A DNA stretch of 64,000 bases from Thermomicrobium sp. CFH 73360 (GCF_023806465.1 NZ_JAMSLS010000004.1:136498-200497); one strand, 5' to 3'. Shown: positions 28,686-36,837, numbered from the stretch's first letter. A program made the numbers and translations. Notes: generated from the letters alone by a model not told the origin.

Positions 28686-30062
28686 ATGCCTGCACGCGCA
28701 CGCCTCACGATTGTCGGCCTCGGGCCAGGCGCACCTGAGCATCTTACAACTGCTGCTGCCGCTGCTCTTTCTGAGGCGCGCGTCTTGGTCCGTACCCGTC
28801 TCCACCCAGTTGCCCAGTCCTTCCCTCATGCAGACCGCTGGATGACGTGCGACGATCTCTACGAAGCAGCAATCTCCTTTGAGGAAGTCTATGACCGGAT
28901 TGTAGGTCGTGTGATCGAGGAGGCTCGCCGAGCCCCGCTCGTCTACGCTGTACCCGGTCACCCCCTTGTCGGCGAAGCGACGGTGCGCCGTCTCCTGGTT
29001 GATGCCCCACAGCACGGGATTGAGTTCTCCATCGTGCCCGGTTTGAGCTTTGTCGACGCAGTCTTGCCGATTTTGGGCATCGACGCCTTGGCAACAAATC
29101 TGCAAATCGTCGATGCGCTTGAACTGGTGAGCTGTCTGGAAGCAGCGCCCTTCGCAGCCGGCCGGTCTCCTCTCTCTCCACTGCGACCAGCCTTGTTGGG
29201 TCAGCTCTATGATCGGCCGCTTGCCTCCCAGGTCAAGCTGGCACTGGAGCGCCTCTATCCTCCAACCATCACTGTCAGCATCGTGCGCCAGGCAGGTACA
29301 AGCTCACCGCTGGTACTGCACGTTCCGTTGCACGAACTCGACCACTACCACTACGATGCCTCGACCGCTGTCTATCTCCCTCCGGTCGATCCACTCGACG
29401 CGCGTGTAACCGATGCACTGCAACAGGTCGTGGCGCGACTCCGGGCCCCAGGGGGATGCCCCTGGGACCGTGAACAGACACATCAGAGCCTCCGACGGCA
29501 CCTCCTGGAAGAGACGTACGAGGTATTGGAAGCGATTGATCGTGAGGATGACGAGGCGCTGTGCGAGGAACTTGGAGATGTCCTCTTGCAGGTCATCATG
29601 CATGCACAGCTGGCCGAGGAGCGAGGCACCTTTGTCTACGAGGACATCGTCGCTGCAGTGATCGAGAAGCTCGTGCGTCGTCATCCGCATGTCTTCGGAG
29701 AAACAAAAGCCGAATCGGTGGGCGTCGTTTTGACACGATGGGAACAGATTAAGGCAGCTGAACGGGAGGAAGAGGAGCCACCACGTCACGTTGTCCCGCT
29801 CACACTACCGGCGCTTGCACGAGCGCAAGAACTGGTCGAACGGCTCCGACGACTTTATCCGGAACGCTATGAAGCCCTGCGACAACACGTGGCAGGTATG
29901 ACACCGGAGACAACGGCCGACACGATCCGGCAGCAACTCGTGAGTAGCGTGCTAGCTGCCTCTGAGCAGGCGCTCGACGCAGAGGCAGTGCTTCGCCTGT
30001 GGACGCTGGAACTCGAACGAACACATTTTAGTGACGCATCCGCATATCAATCCGATGCCTGA
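28686..30062 (+). CDS. mazG: Tetrapyrrole methylase-like domain fused to MazG nucleotide pyrophosphohydrolase (YabN type)
   Basis: ATG 28686 is preferred over the in-frame start at 28608, which lies inside lepA. The 458-residue protein has an N-terminal SAM-dependent tetrapyrrole-methylase-like domain (RLTIVGLGPGAPEHLTTAAA, residues 5-24; VYAVPGHPLVGEATVRRLL) and a C-terminal MazG domain from about 245. The latter has CPWDREQTHQSLRRHLLEETYEVLEAI and EELGDVLLQVIMHAQLAEE, giving the metal-binding ExxE and ExxD acidic residues, then HPHVFG. MazG cleaves NTPs to NMP and PPi, probably for housecleaning of aberrant nucleotides. The role of the methylase domain in this fusion (as in Bacillus YabN) is not settled. 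Confidence 0.92.
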   Translation: MPARARLTIVGLGPGAPEHLTTAAAAALSEARVLVRTRLHPVAQSFPHADRWMTCDDLYEAAISFEEVYDRIVGRVIEEARRAPLVYAVPGHPLVGEATVRRLLVDAPQHGIEFSIVPGLSFVDAVLPILGIDALATNLQIVDALELVSCLEAAPFAAGRSPLSPLRPALLGQLYDRPLASQVKLALERLYPPTITVSIVRQAGTSSPLVLHVPLHELDHYHYDASTAVYLPPVDPLDARVTDALQQVVARLRAPGGCPWDREQTHQSLRRHLLEETYEVLEAIDREDDEALCEELGDVLLQVIMHAQLAEERGTFVYEDIVAAVIEKLVRRHPHVFGETKAESVGVVLTRWEQIKAAEREEEEPPRHVVPLTLPALARAQELVERLRRLYPERYEALRQHVAGMTPETTADTIRQQLVSSVLAASEQALDAEAVLRLWTLELERTHFSDASAYQSDA

Positions 30063-30118
30063 CGGATCTGGAAGGGCTTGAGGGGCACGATTCATCGCGC
30101 CCAGAAGGGAGCAAGAGC

Positions 30119-31957
30119 ATGACCGATGGGCTGACTTCGACGCAGCGGGCCGGAACTCGCCGTTACACTACCTGCGGGGAACTCCGCCGCGAACACGTTG
30201 GTCGCACAGTTACGCTCAAAGGCTGGGTCCATCGCCGGCGCGATCATGGTGGGTTGATCTTCCTTGATCTCCGTGATCGGTACGGGATCACCCAGGTGGT
30301 GGCTAACCCGGCGCACTCAAGTGAAGCGCACGGGATGGCCGAGCGCGTCAGGGCCGAGTATGTCCTGTCCGTGACCGGCCAGGTTGTCGCTCGACCGGAG
30401 GGAACCGTCAACCCGGCTCTCGCTACGGGGGAAATTGAAGTCCTCGCAGACCAGATTGAGATTCTTAACCCGGCGAAGACTCCACCTTTCCCAATCGCGG
30501 AAGAGACGGATGTTGACGAGTCGTTACGTCTCGAGTTCCGCTACCTCGATCTGCGACGAGCGCGCCTCCAGCGGAACCTCTTGCTTCGCCACCAAGTGGT
30601 GCGCTTCATTCGCCAGTACCTCGAGGAGCGCGAATTCGTCGAGATTGAGACACCAATGCTCATTAAGAGCACGCCGGAGGGTGCTCGAGACTACGTTGTT
30701 CCCAGTCGTATCTTCCCAGGGCATTTCTATGCCTTACCTCAGTCCCCACAACAGCTCAAGCAACTATTAATGGTGGCAGGTTTCGATCGTTATTACCAGA
30801 TCGCCCGCTGTATGCGCGACGAGGATCTGCGCGCCGACCGGCAACCCGAGTTCACTCAAATTGACCTCGAGATGTCCTTCGTGGATGTGGAAGATGTCAT
30901 CGAACTCGTTGAGGGTCTCTACACGGAACTCTTCGAGCGTTTTGCTTCAAAGCCACTCCTCTCAAAGCCGTTCCCCCGGCTCACCTATTCGGAAGCGATG
31001 CTCCGCTATGGAAGCGACAAGCCAGACCTGCGGTTTGGCCTGGAAATTGAAGACGTCTCAGATGTGTTCCGAGGAACCTCATTTGGCGTGTTCCGCACAG
31101 CCCTAGAACACGGGGGGGTAGTCCGTGGCTTCGCCGTGCCCGGCTTCGCTGATGCCTCGCGCTCTCAGCTTGATCAGTTGACCGAGGTGGCACGAACCTT
31201 CGGGGCGAAGGGACTCGTCTGGCTGGCACTGCATCAGGAAGAGAGCCGTGTAAGCGCCCGCTCCCCTGTCGCCAAGTTCCTGCAGCCAGAGGAAATCGCG
31301 GCGACTGCCCAGCGCCTGGGAGCCGGCCCCGGCGACCTTCTCTTGCTTGTGGCAGACGTCGAGAGTGTCGCAGCCAATGTGCTCGGCCGACTGCGCAACC
31401 ATGTGGCGCGGGAACGAAAGTTGATCAACGAGAGTGTTCACGCCTTCTGCTGGGTTGTCGATCCGCCACTTTTCGAGTGGAACGAGGAAGAACAGCGCTG
31501 GGAAGCTATGCATCACCCGTTTACAAGTCCTTTGGACCAGGACGTTCCGCTTCTCGACACTGATCCCGGCCGAGTGCGCGCCAAGGCCTATGATCTGGTC
31601 GCGGATGGCTACGAACTTGGAACCGGGAGTATTCGAATCCACCGCCGGGAAGTACAGAACAAGATTTTCGCCATTATGGGATACGACGATGCAGAGATTG
31701 AGCGACGGTTCGGACATCTCTTGCGAGCTTTTGAGTATGGGGCACCACCGCACGGTGGAATGGCACCGGGCTTGGATCGAACCGTCATGATCCTCGCTGG
31801 AGAGTCTTCGCTCCGCGAGGTGATTGCGTTCCCGAAGAACCAACGGGCGCAAGATCTCATGCTCGGAGCCCCCTCACCCCTCGACGAGAAACAACTCCGA
31901 GAATTGCATCTCCTCGTGATTTACCCTGAGGAGCAAAACGATGCGACCGCGTCGTGA
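30119..31957 (+). CDS. aspS: Aspartyl-tRNA synthetase
   Basis: The 612-residue length is typical for bacterial-type AspRS, which contains the GAD insertion. It has the N-terminal OB anticodon-binding fold (GWVHRRRDHGGLIFLDLRDRYGITQVV), class II motif 1 in IETPMLIKSTPEGARDYVVPSR, motif 2 YYQIARCMRDEDLRADRQPEFTQIDLEMSF, and motif 3 APPHGGMAPGLDRTVMILAG. The ATG has GAAGGGAG upstream. Whether it is discriminating or also charges tRNA-Asn cannot be decided here because gatCAB and asnS are not visible. Confidence 0.96.
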   Translation: MTDGLTSTQRAGTRRYTTCGELRREHVGRTVTLKGWVHRRRDHGGLIFLDLRDRYGITQVVANPAHSSEAHGMAERVRAEYVLSVTGQVVARPEGTVNPALATGEIEVLADQIEILNPAKTPPFPIAEETDVDESLRLEFRYLDLRRARLQRNLLLRHQVVRFIRQYLEEREFVEIETPMLIKSTPEGARDYVVPSRIFPGHFYALPQSPQQLKQLLMVAGFDRYYQIARCMRDEDLRADRQPEFTQIDLEMSFVDVEDVIELVEGLYTELFERFASKPLLSKPFPRLTYSEAMLRYGSDKPDLRFGLEIEDVSDVFRGTSFGVFRTALEHGGVVRGFAVPGFADASRSQLDQLTEVARTFGAKGLVWLALHQEESRVSARSPVAKFLQPEEIAATAQRLGAGPGDLLLLVADVESVAANVLGRLRNHVARERKLINESVHAFCWVVDPPLFEWNEEEQRWEAMHHPFTSPLDQDVPLLDTDPGRVRAKAYDLVADGYELGTGSIRIHRREVQNKIFAIMGYDDAEIERRFGHLLRAFEYGAPPHGGMAPGLDRTVMILAGESSLREVIAFPKNQRAQDLMLGAPSPLDEKQLRELHLLVIYPEEQNDATAS

Positions 31958-31990
31958 GCCGACCTCTAAAACAGGCTTCCGCGGTAAAGA

Positions 31991-32014
31991 GGGGACCGGC
32001 ACCGGCCGGTCCCC
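31991..32014 (-). terminator. Intergenic hairpin between aspS and the Mn catalase gene
   Basis: A perfect 9-bp stem, GGGGACCGG (31991-31999) and CCGGTCCCC (32006-32014), lies 32 nt after the catalase stop on the minus strand and is followed there by TCTTTACC. The U tract is weak; on the plus strand there is none. It is probably the catalase terminator and may also help stop aspS transcription. Confidence 0.55.
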
Positions 32015-32046
32015 AACTTGTGGTGAGCAGCGAGGAGTATGCGCTG

Positions 32047-32934
32047 TTAGCTTGCGGCCAGCTTCTTCGCGAGCTCAGCGATCTCCTCTGGGGCAAGGCC
32101 TGGTGCAAACTCTTCCGGAACCTCGGGCAAGTCGGGCACCGGTCCTCCTGCGGGCGGCCCATCGACCACCTCGAGCTCGCCATCTCCAGTTGGCGAGGGT
32201 CCTCGCCAGATCCGGGCGATCTCCTTGTAATCCTCAGGACTGAACCGGTAGAGGCGTCGGTGCACTCCCATGTTCTCGTACTTCCGGGCTTCCGGGAACT
32301 TACTATTCTCGATGTTCGGGATCGGCAGCAATTTCGTCACCTGCACGCCCGTCAGTGTCTCAAGCGCCTTAGCGTAGGCGGTGGCATGTACGCCACCGCG
32401 GACCAGCAGATAACCAATCATTTCACGCGCGACCGGGTTCGTTGTCATCTCATAAACACGGATCTTGTGCAAGCGAGCTCCACACTCAAGGAAAAAGTTA
32501 TGCAACAGATCGAGCACCAGATTACCGCTGGAGAAAACGTAGTCGCCGTGCCAGAACGCCCCCATCGAGTTCCCAACGAAAGCTGTCTGCGCAGTGGCAA
32601 TAAAGTGGTGCGTGTTGCGCAGATTCACTGCAGGTGCCAGCGGTGCAGTGTCCGGAGCACCCGGCTTGGTCGTACCAGTGAGCATGAGATTGACCGTCGC
32701 TGCGACCAGCTCAATGTGCCCAAGCTCCTCCGTCGCGATGTTCGCGATGAGATCGTAATACGGACGCAGCTTGTCGCGCCCCCGAAAGTTGAAAGATTGA
32801 TAGGTATAGTTCATGAGCGTCGACATCTCGCCGAACCGCCCGCCGAGGAGCTCCTGAACCGCCGCCGCGGCATTCGGATCCGGCTCCTTTGGTTGCGGCA
32901 ACTCGATCTGCAGCCGATCGATGCGCAGGTACAT
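32047..32934 (-). CDS. Manganese catalase
   Basis: This 295-residue enzyme decomposes hydrogen peroxide with a dimanganese centre. The ferritin-like ligands are visible: Glu36 in GEMSTLMNYTYQSF, Glu70 and His73 in ATEELGHIEL, a Glu in FLECGARLHKIRVYE near 150 and a His in VRGGVHATAYAKAL near 183. The protein ends in a Pro/Glu-rich tail and a short helix (PEEIAELAKKLAAS). The start ATG lies 18 nt after the Fur-family stop, so regulator and enzyme form an operon, and peroxide-responsive control is the obvious model. Confidence 0.95.
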   Translation of the reverse strand: MYLRIDRLQIELPQPKEPDPNAAAAVQELLGGRFGEMSTLMNYTYQSFNFRGRDKLRPYYDLIANIATEELGHIELVAATVNLMLTGTTKPGAPDTAPLAPAVNLRNTHHFIATAQTAFVGNSMGAFWHGDYVFSSGNLVLDLLHNFFLECGARLHKIRVYEMTTNPVAREMIGYLLVRGGVHATAYAKALETLTGVQVTKLLPIPNIENSKFPEARKYENMGVHRRLYRFSPEDYKEIARIWRGPSPTGDGELEVVDGPPAGGPVPDLPEVPEEFAPGLAPEEIAELAKKLAAS

Positions 32935-32952
32935 GGTACTCCCTCCCTTGTT

Positions 32953-33471
32953 TTAGTGCCTCTCCGCCATCGGACCAGGTCGCCCAAACGCTCGTCGGTC
33001 AATCACGGTGGTGCTCGCCCCGGAGGAAATCGTCTCCGCATGGCTACCACCTCCCGTTGCTGAGCGCATGACACAGCGTGGACATCGGCCGCGCCAAATC
33101 ACCTGGGCTTCATCGACCTCAGCACCAGGGAGATCGGGCTGCAGACAAGGCTTCGCTCCGACGACGCACGGGACGTCGATAACACTACCGCATTCTCGAC
33201 AGACAAAGTGATGGTGCCACACCCTCGCTGGCTCCAGGAGCATTCGTCCCGGCCCTGTGTCCGCAATCATCACGAGTCCGGACGACACCAAAGAGTGAAT
33301 GACGTTATAGACGGTCGCACGGGAGAGTCGGAAACCGCGGGCACGCAGGCGAGCCAACACTTCATCCGCGGCCAGATGCCCGCCAGCACGATCCAACACA
33401 TCGAGCACAAGGATCCGCGGTCGAGTGGCACGCAGTCCTGCTCTCCGCAGTCGCGCCACGAGCTGGCTCAT
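32953..33471 (-). CDS. Fur/PerR-family transcriptional regulator
   Basis: The 172-residue regulator has the Fur winged helix (LRRAGLRATRPRILVLDVLDRAGGHLAADEVLARLRARGFRLSRATVYNVIHSLVSSGLV), then HHHFVCRECGSVIDVP and RCPRCV, giving two CxxC zinc pairs, followed by a non-conserved tail of about 35 residues. Start ATG 33471 is chosen: GAGGAG is close upstream, and the longer GTG start at 33522 would coincide with the predicted transcription start. Co-transcription with Mn catalase suggests a PerR-like peroxide sensor rather than an iron regulator, but the metal specificity is inference. The promoter carries a long inverted repeat. Confidence 0.92.
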   Translation of the reverse strand: MSQLVARLRRAGLRATRPRILVLDVLDRAGGHLAADEVLARLRARGFRLSRATVYNVIHSLVSSGLVMIADTGPGRMLLEPARVWHHHFVCRECGSVIDVPCVVGAKPCLQPDLPGAEVDEAQVIWRGRCPRCVMRSATGGGSHAETISSGASTTVIDRRAFGRPGPMAERH

Positions 33472-33514
33472 CCGCTCCTCAGGGAGATTGTGACTCACCG
33501 AAGGACGATCCTTT

Positions 33515-33558
33515 CTTGACACTGTCCAACATAGCAGACTCGTTTGGACAGTGTCAAG
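33515..33558. promoter_or_regulatory. Long inverted-repeat operator of the fur-catalase operon
   Basis: CTTGACACTGTCCAA (33515-33529) and TTGGACAGTGTCAAG (33544-33558) are perfect 15-nt inverted arms around a 14-nt centre. Each arm itself holds a GACA-N-TGTC dyad, so two tandem dimer sites are possible. One arm covers the -35 hexamer and the other the -10 edge and start of transcription of the operon. This is the expected placement for repression, probably by the Fur-family protein it precedes. Confidence 0.7.
33528..33557 (-). promoter_or_regulatory. Promoter of the fur-Mn catalase operon
   Basis: On the minus strand TTGACA (33557-33552) and TATGTT (33533-33528) are separated by 18 nt. The predicted start of transcription near 33521 gives a leader of about 50 nt to ATG 33471. 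The -35 lies within the right operator arm. Confidence 0.6.
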
Positions 33559-33764
33559 ACTGTTCGGTGCGGATCATCGGCGTGGTTGGACTCGGCTCTC
33601 GCCAGACCGCACGTGATGGCGTGCGATCGCGCCTCGCCGACGGCCTTGTCCCACGAAGCCCGTAGCTCATTGGGGCAAGACAAGGGCACAGAGTTGGTGA
33701 CGCCGGACTCGTTGGAACCAGCGTCCAGTTTGGTTTAAAGGTTCCGAGCCCTGCACGCCGCCCC
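33559..33764. other. Intergenic region without a recognisable gene
   Basis: Between the operator and the tRNA promoter I find no supported gene. Overlapping frames of about 64 codons exist on both strands without a Shine-Dalgarno. A 32-codon frame from GTG 33567 reads VRIIGVVGLGSRQTARDG, which looks like a Rossmann start but ends at once and has no ribosome-binding site. Confidence 0.5.
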
Positions 33765-33794
33765 TTGACAGCGCACCCAGCTGCTGCCTATACT
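33765..33794 (+). promoter_or_regulatory. Promoter of the tRNA-Leu/Val/Phe operon
   Basis: TTGACA (33765-33770) and TATACT (33789-33794) with an 18-nt spacer lie 29 nt before tRNA-Leu. This is the strongest -35/-10 pair in the window and fits a stable-RNA promoter. Confidence 0.8.
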
Positions 33795-33823
33795 CTATGG
33801 TGCTGCCGAGGCGGCAGGGACGT

Positions 33824-33910
33824 GCCGAGGTGGCGGAATAGGCAGACGCGCTACCTTGAGGGGGTAGTGCCCGAAAGGGCGTGGGGGTTCAAATCCCTTC
33901 CTCGGCACCA
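33824..33910 (+). tRNA. tRNA-Leu (anticodon GAG)
   Basis: The 87-nt gene has the acceptor stem GCCGAGG/CCTCGGC, a long class II variable arm (GCCCGAAAGGGC), the T-loop GTTCAAATC and an encoded CCA. The anticodon stem CTACC/GGTAG closes the loop TTGAGGG, giving GAG, which reads CUC and CUU. It is the first of three tRNAs in one transcript. Confidence 0.95.
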
Positions 33911-33916
33911 CTTCGC

Positions 33917-33989
33917 GGGCGATTAGCTCAGCTGGTAGAGCGCCACGTTTACACCGTGGAAGTCAGAGGTTCGAGTCCTCTATCGCCCA
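33917..33989 (+). tRNA. tRNA-Val (anticodon TAC)
   Basis: The 73-nt gene has acceptor arms GGGCGAT/ATCGCCC, D-arm AGCTCAGCTGGTAGAGC, anticodon loop TTTACAC (anticodon TAC) and GGTTCGAGTCC. CCA is not encoded (CGA follows), so it must be added by the CCA-adding enzyme. Confidence 0.95.
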
Positions 33990-34011
33990 CGAGTGCCCCC
34001 AGGCAGCATGA

Positions 34012-34087
34012 GCCGAGGTAGCTCAGTTGGTAGAGCACGTGACTGAAAATCACGGTGTCGGCGGTTCGATCCCGCCCCTCGGCACCA
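34012..34087 (+). tRNA. tRNA-Phe (anticodon GAA)
   Basis: The 76-nt gene has acceptor arms GCCGAGG/CCTCGGC, D-arm AGCTCAGTTGGTAGAGC, anticodon loop CTGAAAA (anticodon GAA), GGTTCGATCCC and an encoded CCA. It is followed within 15 nt by a terminator. Confidence 0.95.
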
Positions 34088-34102
34088 AAACAGAATGAGA
34101 AG

Positions 34103-34126
34103 CCGGCTCAATTGAGCCGGTTTTTT
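34103..34126 (+). terminator. Rho-independent terminator of the tRNA operon
   Basis: CCGGCTCAATTGAGCCGG (34103-34120) is a perfect palindrome forming a 7-bp stem with an AATT loop, immediately followed by six T. Confidence 0.92.
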
Positions 34127-34144
34127 GTTGCTTTTCTCCTGTTA

Positions 34145-34185
34145 GAGCGGCACGAGCATCGAGTGGCTCGATGCTCGTGCCGCTC
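34145..34185 (-). terminator. 19-bp perfect hairpin 3' of the DUF2090 gene
   Basis: Positions 34145-34163 and 34167-34185 form a perfect 19-bp stem (core GCGGCACGAGCATCGAG) around the loop TGG. It lies 21 nt beyond the stop of the minus-strand DUF2090 gene. There is no U tract on either side, so it may be a 3' mRNA-stabilising hairpin, a factor-dependent terminator or a mobile hairpin repeat. Confidence 0.5.
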
Positions 34186-34206
34186 GCGATTCAACCTTGC
34201 TCTATC

Positions 34207-35127
34207 TCATCGGACGACGGCCTGGGAAGCCTCCACAAAGAGATCAATTGCGCGGCGATAATTCGCCGCGATCTTCTCCGCAGCAGCTTCGCGCGTCAGC
34301 GTTCCGTTCAAAAAGCCCTGCACACCTTCCCACCACAGCGTGCGGCCGATCGCAAATCCTATGTACCCCGGCACGCCCGCTCCCATGCGCAGCCAATGAT
34401 CCACCCGCGCCGGATCGGCACCGCGACCAAGCACAACGCAACTCACTGCGTCGCGGCCACCGCTCCGCACCTTGGCCGCCATACGCTCGCAGTCTTCCCG
34501 ACGATCGAGTCCCTCGATCTTCCAGATGTCCGGTACAACACCTGCCGCATAAAACTCGTCGATGGCCTGCAGGGTGAGGTCTGGACGGACTTCTCGGTCA
34601 TAACGCTCGGCATCTCCGCCCACCTGCTCAAGCTGGCCCTTCGTCGCCGGCACAAGCAGCTCAAGCAAGAAAAGCCGCTCCCGCTCCCGGAGCCAATCGT
34701 GGAGCCGCTTGAGGCGCTCAAGTTGTATCTTCTTGGTATCGGAGGGATCATCCGGGTTGTACCGGACAAGCGCCTTGGTAAACGTCGGGTCGAAGGCCAG
34801 GATGTGCTCGCCAAACCGCTCTCCATACTCGAAGTCGAAAACCTTTTGCCCACTCTTCTCGACCGGCATAGCGAAAAGGTAACCACGCTCCCGCGCTCGG
34901 CGAGCCACCTCAGCTCCGTATTGCTCGTCAACGAGGATCCCCGCTGACTCACGTGGAGCCCCCTGCGTGATCGCCACTTCGAACCCTTCGAAGATCACCT
35001 GCTTCGCCTGACGGATCTTCTCCACTCGCTCTTCTTGGCCTATTCCGGCCTTGGCTGCCATCTCCTCAAAAGAACTCCGATGGTCGAAGGCCAGGATATA
35101 CAGCGGTCGAGCGTATCCCACTTGCAT
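34207..35127 (-). CDS. DUF2090 / IolC C-terminal-domain aldolase-like protein
   Basis: The 306-residue protein matches the domain found at the C-terminus of bifunctional IolC proteins. Conserved stretches are YILAFDHRSSF, AGILVDEQYGAEVA, YLFAMPVEKSGQKVFDFEYGERF, ALVRYNPDDPSDT, LFLLELLVPATKGQLEQVGGD, VVPDIWKIEGLDRREDCERM and GYIGFAIGRTLWWEGV. It folds as a TIM barrel and is often annotated as a 2-deoxy-5-keto-6-phosphogluconate aldolase-like or DUF2090 protein; the substrate here is unknown because no other inositol genes are near. The start is ATG 35127, with GGGAGGTG about 5 nt upstream, not ATG 35142, which is part of that site. It is monocistronic. Confidence 0.85.
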   Translation of the reverse strand: MQVGYARPLYILAFDHRSSFEEMAAKAGIGQEERVEKIRQAKQVIFEGFEVAITQGAPRESAGILVDEQYGAEVARRARERGYLFAMPVEKSGQKVFDFEYGERFGEHILAFDPTFTKALVRYNPDDPSDTKKIQLERLKRLHDWLRERERLFLLELLVPATKGQLEQVGGDAERYDREVRPDLTLQAIDEFYAAGVVPDIWKIEGLDRREDCERMAAKVRSGGRDAVSCVVLGRGADPARVDHWLRMGAGVPGYIGFAIGRTLWWEGVQGFLNGTLTREAAAEKIAANYRRAIDLFVEASQAVVR

Positions 35128-35195
35128 CACGGCACCTCCCATCCTGCGCCGTCTCCTGCCCCAACCCTAGCGCACACTGGGTGCGACTGCAAGCC

Positions 35196-35225
35196 TTGAC
35201 ATGCGTTGTGCAGATCGATTACACT
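35196..35225 (+). promoter_or_regulatory. Promoter of tRNA-Gln
   Basis: TTGACA (35196-35201) and TACACT (35220-35225) are separated by 18 nt and lie 13 nt before the tRNA. Confidence 0.75.
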
Positions 35226-35238
35226 TCATCGCGGTCGT

Positions 35239-35312
35239 TGGGGAGTCGTCTAACGGTAGGACGGCTGACTCTGGATCAGCTAGTTGGGGTTCGAATCCCT
35301 ACTCCCCAGCCA
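35239..35312 (+). tRNA. tRNA-Gln (anticodon CTG)
   Basis: The 74-nt gene has acceptor arms TGGGGAG/CTCCCCA, a short D-arm, anticodon stem GCTGA/TCAGC with loop CTCTGGA (anticodon CTG, reading CAG), GGTTCGAATCC and an encoded CCA. Its own promoter and a downstream hairpin bracket it. Confidence 0.95.
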
Positions 35313-35315
35313 CGA

Positions 35316-35345
35316 GCCACCGTCGCCTTGGACGGTGGCCTTTCT
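35316..35345 (+). terminator. Terminator after tRNA-Gln
   Basis: GCCACCGTC (35316-35324) pairs with GACGGTGGC (35331-35339) across a 6-nt loop and is followed by CTTTCT. The hflX start lies only about 10 nt further on, so partial read-through may supply hflX mRNA. Confidence 0.75.
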
Positions 35346-35355
35346 AGTCAAGACT

Positions 35356-36735
35356 ATGCGCACGATTGCTCGACCAGCCACCTCGGACCGAAGCAGAGTA
35401 CGCGGCCTGCACGGGAGGAGCACCACGCACGAGACAAATCGCTCCACGGCTGTTGAGCGCGCACTCCTCGTCTGCGTCCATTGGCGACGAGACGGTTGGG
35501 ATCCTGTATCCTCTCTCGCGGAACTCGCTCAGCTGGCTGAAACTGCCGGACTCCAGGTCGTTGGCGCAGTCACGCAGCATTTGCCTCATCCCCACCCACG
35601 ACAGTACGTCGGACCGGGCAAACTGGCCGAGATCGCCGCTCTTCGTCGTGAGCTCGACTTTTCCGTCGTCCTGGCGGACGACGAGCTGAGCCCAGCGCAG
35701 CTCCGGCACCTCGAGGATGCGTTGCAGGTGAAAGTCCTGGATCGTACGGCGCTCATCCTCGACATCTTTGCTCGGCGCGCACAGACTCGCGAAGGTCGCT
35801 TGCAAGTAGAGTTGGCGCAGTTGGAGTACCGTTTGCCGCGCTTGACCCGCATGTGGACACATTTGTCCCGCCAGGCTGTTGGTGGAGTCGGATTGCGCGG
35901 GCCTGGCGAGACACAGCTGGAAATCGACCGCCGGCGCGCCCGAGAGCGGATCGCTTGGATCCGTCGTCAGCTCGAAGATGTGCGGCGGCATCGTGAGCGA
36001 TATCGCCAGCGGCGCCGGCAAGAGCGACTACCTGTGGTGTCGCTCGTCGGCTACACCAACGCTGGGAAGTCAACGCTCCTCAATGCACTAACTGGCGCGT
36101 CTGTCCTTGTCGAGGACAAGCTGTTCGCGACCTTGGATCCCACCACTCGCCGACTTGCCCTGCCAGACGGGCAACTTGCTCTCTTGACCGATACCGTCGG
36201 ATTTATCCATAAGCTTCCAACATCTCTTGTCGCTGCATTTCGGGCCACCCTGGAAGAGATTCTGGATGCTCACTTGCTCCTGCATGTTGTGGATGTCACA
36301 CATCCTAAAGCCGCCGAACAGGCAGCGACCGTCCGTAAGGTGTTACGGGAACTCGGGGCAGATAGTTACCCGACGATTACTGTGCTGAACAAGATCGATT
36401 TACTGACACCGGACGTCGATCCTGAGCAGCTTGCCCAAGAACTCGGGCTTCCCCCGAACGCGCTCCTTGTCTCTGCAGTGACCGGTCAGGGATTGGACGC
36501 ACTACGGCAACGCATCGCCGCAACGCTACGGGAGATCACGACACCTATCTCAGTTCGATTGCGTATCCCGTACCGCGAAACAAATCTCCTGGCACTTATC
36601 GAGGAGCGGGGTACAATTGCCGAGCGGCGATACTGTGCCAACGACATCATCGTTGATGCTCAGGTCCCAGTCGCGCTTCTACCTCGGCTCGACCGCTATG
36701 TTGTACCGCGACTGCGCACGCATGAAACACCTTGA
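35356..36735 (+). CDS. hflX: GTPase HflX
   Basis: HflX is a ribosome-associated GTPase that splits stalled or hibernating ribosomes, notably after heat stress. The 459-residue protein has the HflX N-domain (GDDELSPAQLRHLE-like sequence after HPHPRQYVGPGKLAEI), the linker motif GVGLRGPGETQLEIDRR, the GTPase domain with GYTNAGKSTLLNAL near 231, DTVGFIHKLPTSLVAAF and NKID near 344. ATG 35356 is taken as start since the frame further upstream runs through the tRNA and its terminator; the Shine-Dalgarno is weak. Confidence 0.94.
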   Translation: MRTIARPATSDRSRVRGLHGRSTTHETNRSTAVERALLVCVHWRRDGWDPVSSLAELAQLAETAGLQVVGAVTQHLPHPHPRQYVGPGKLAEIAALRRELDFSVVLADDELSPAQLRHLEDALQVKVLDRTALILDIFARRAQTREGRLQVELAQLEYRLPRLTRMWTHLSRQAVGGVGLRGPGETQLEIDRRRARERIAWIRRQLEDVRRHRERYRQRRRQERLPVVSLVGYTNAGKSTLLNALTGASVLVEDKLFATLDPTTRRLALPDGQLALLTDTVGFIHKLPTSLVAAFRATLEEILDAHLLLHVVDVTHPKAAEQAATVRKVLRELGADSYPTITVLNKIDLLTPDVDPEQLAQELGLPPNALLVSAVTGQGLDALRQRIAATLREITTPISVRLRIPYRETNLLALIEERGTIAERRYCANDIIVDAQVPVALLPRLDRYVVPRLRTHETP

Positions 36736-36837
36736 CAGTGCGGATGAAGAGCTGGGACGAAATTCCCGTCGCACCTTCACCGCTAGCAGTCGATAATGAG
36801 AGCTGAGGCGATCGGCACAAAGGAACAGGAGTTGGAC

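Noticed and set aside
33567..33665. 32-codon frame VRIIGVVGLGSRQTARDG... next to the operator
   Set aside because: It resembles a Rossmann start but lacks a ribosome-binding site, stops after 32 codons, and no remnant of a longer gene follows in other frames.
35284..35355. Longer hflX starting inside tRNA-Gln
   Set aside because: The frame would run through the tRNA 3' end and its terminator hairpin; it is coincidental openness.
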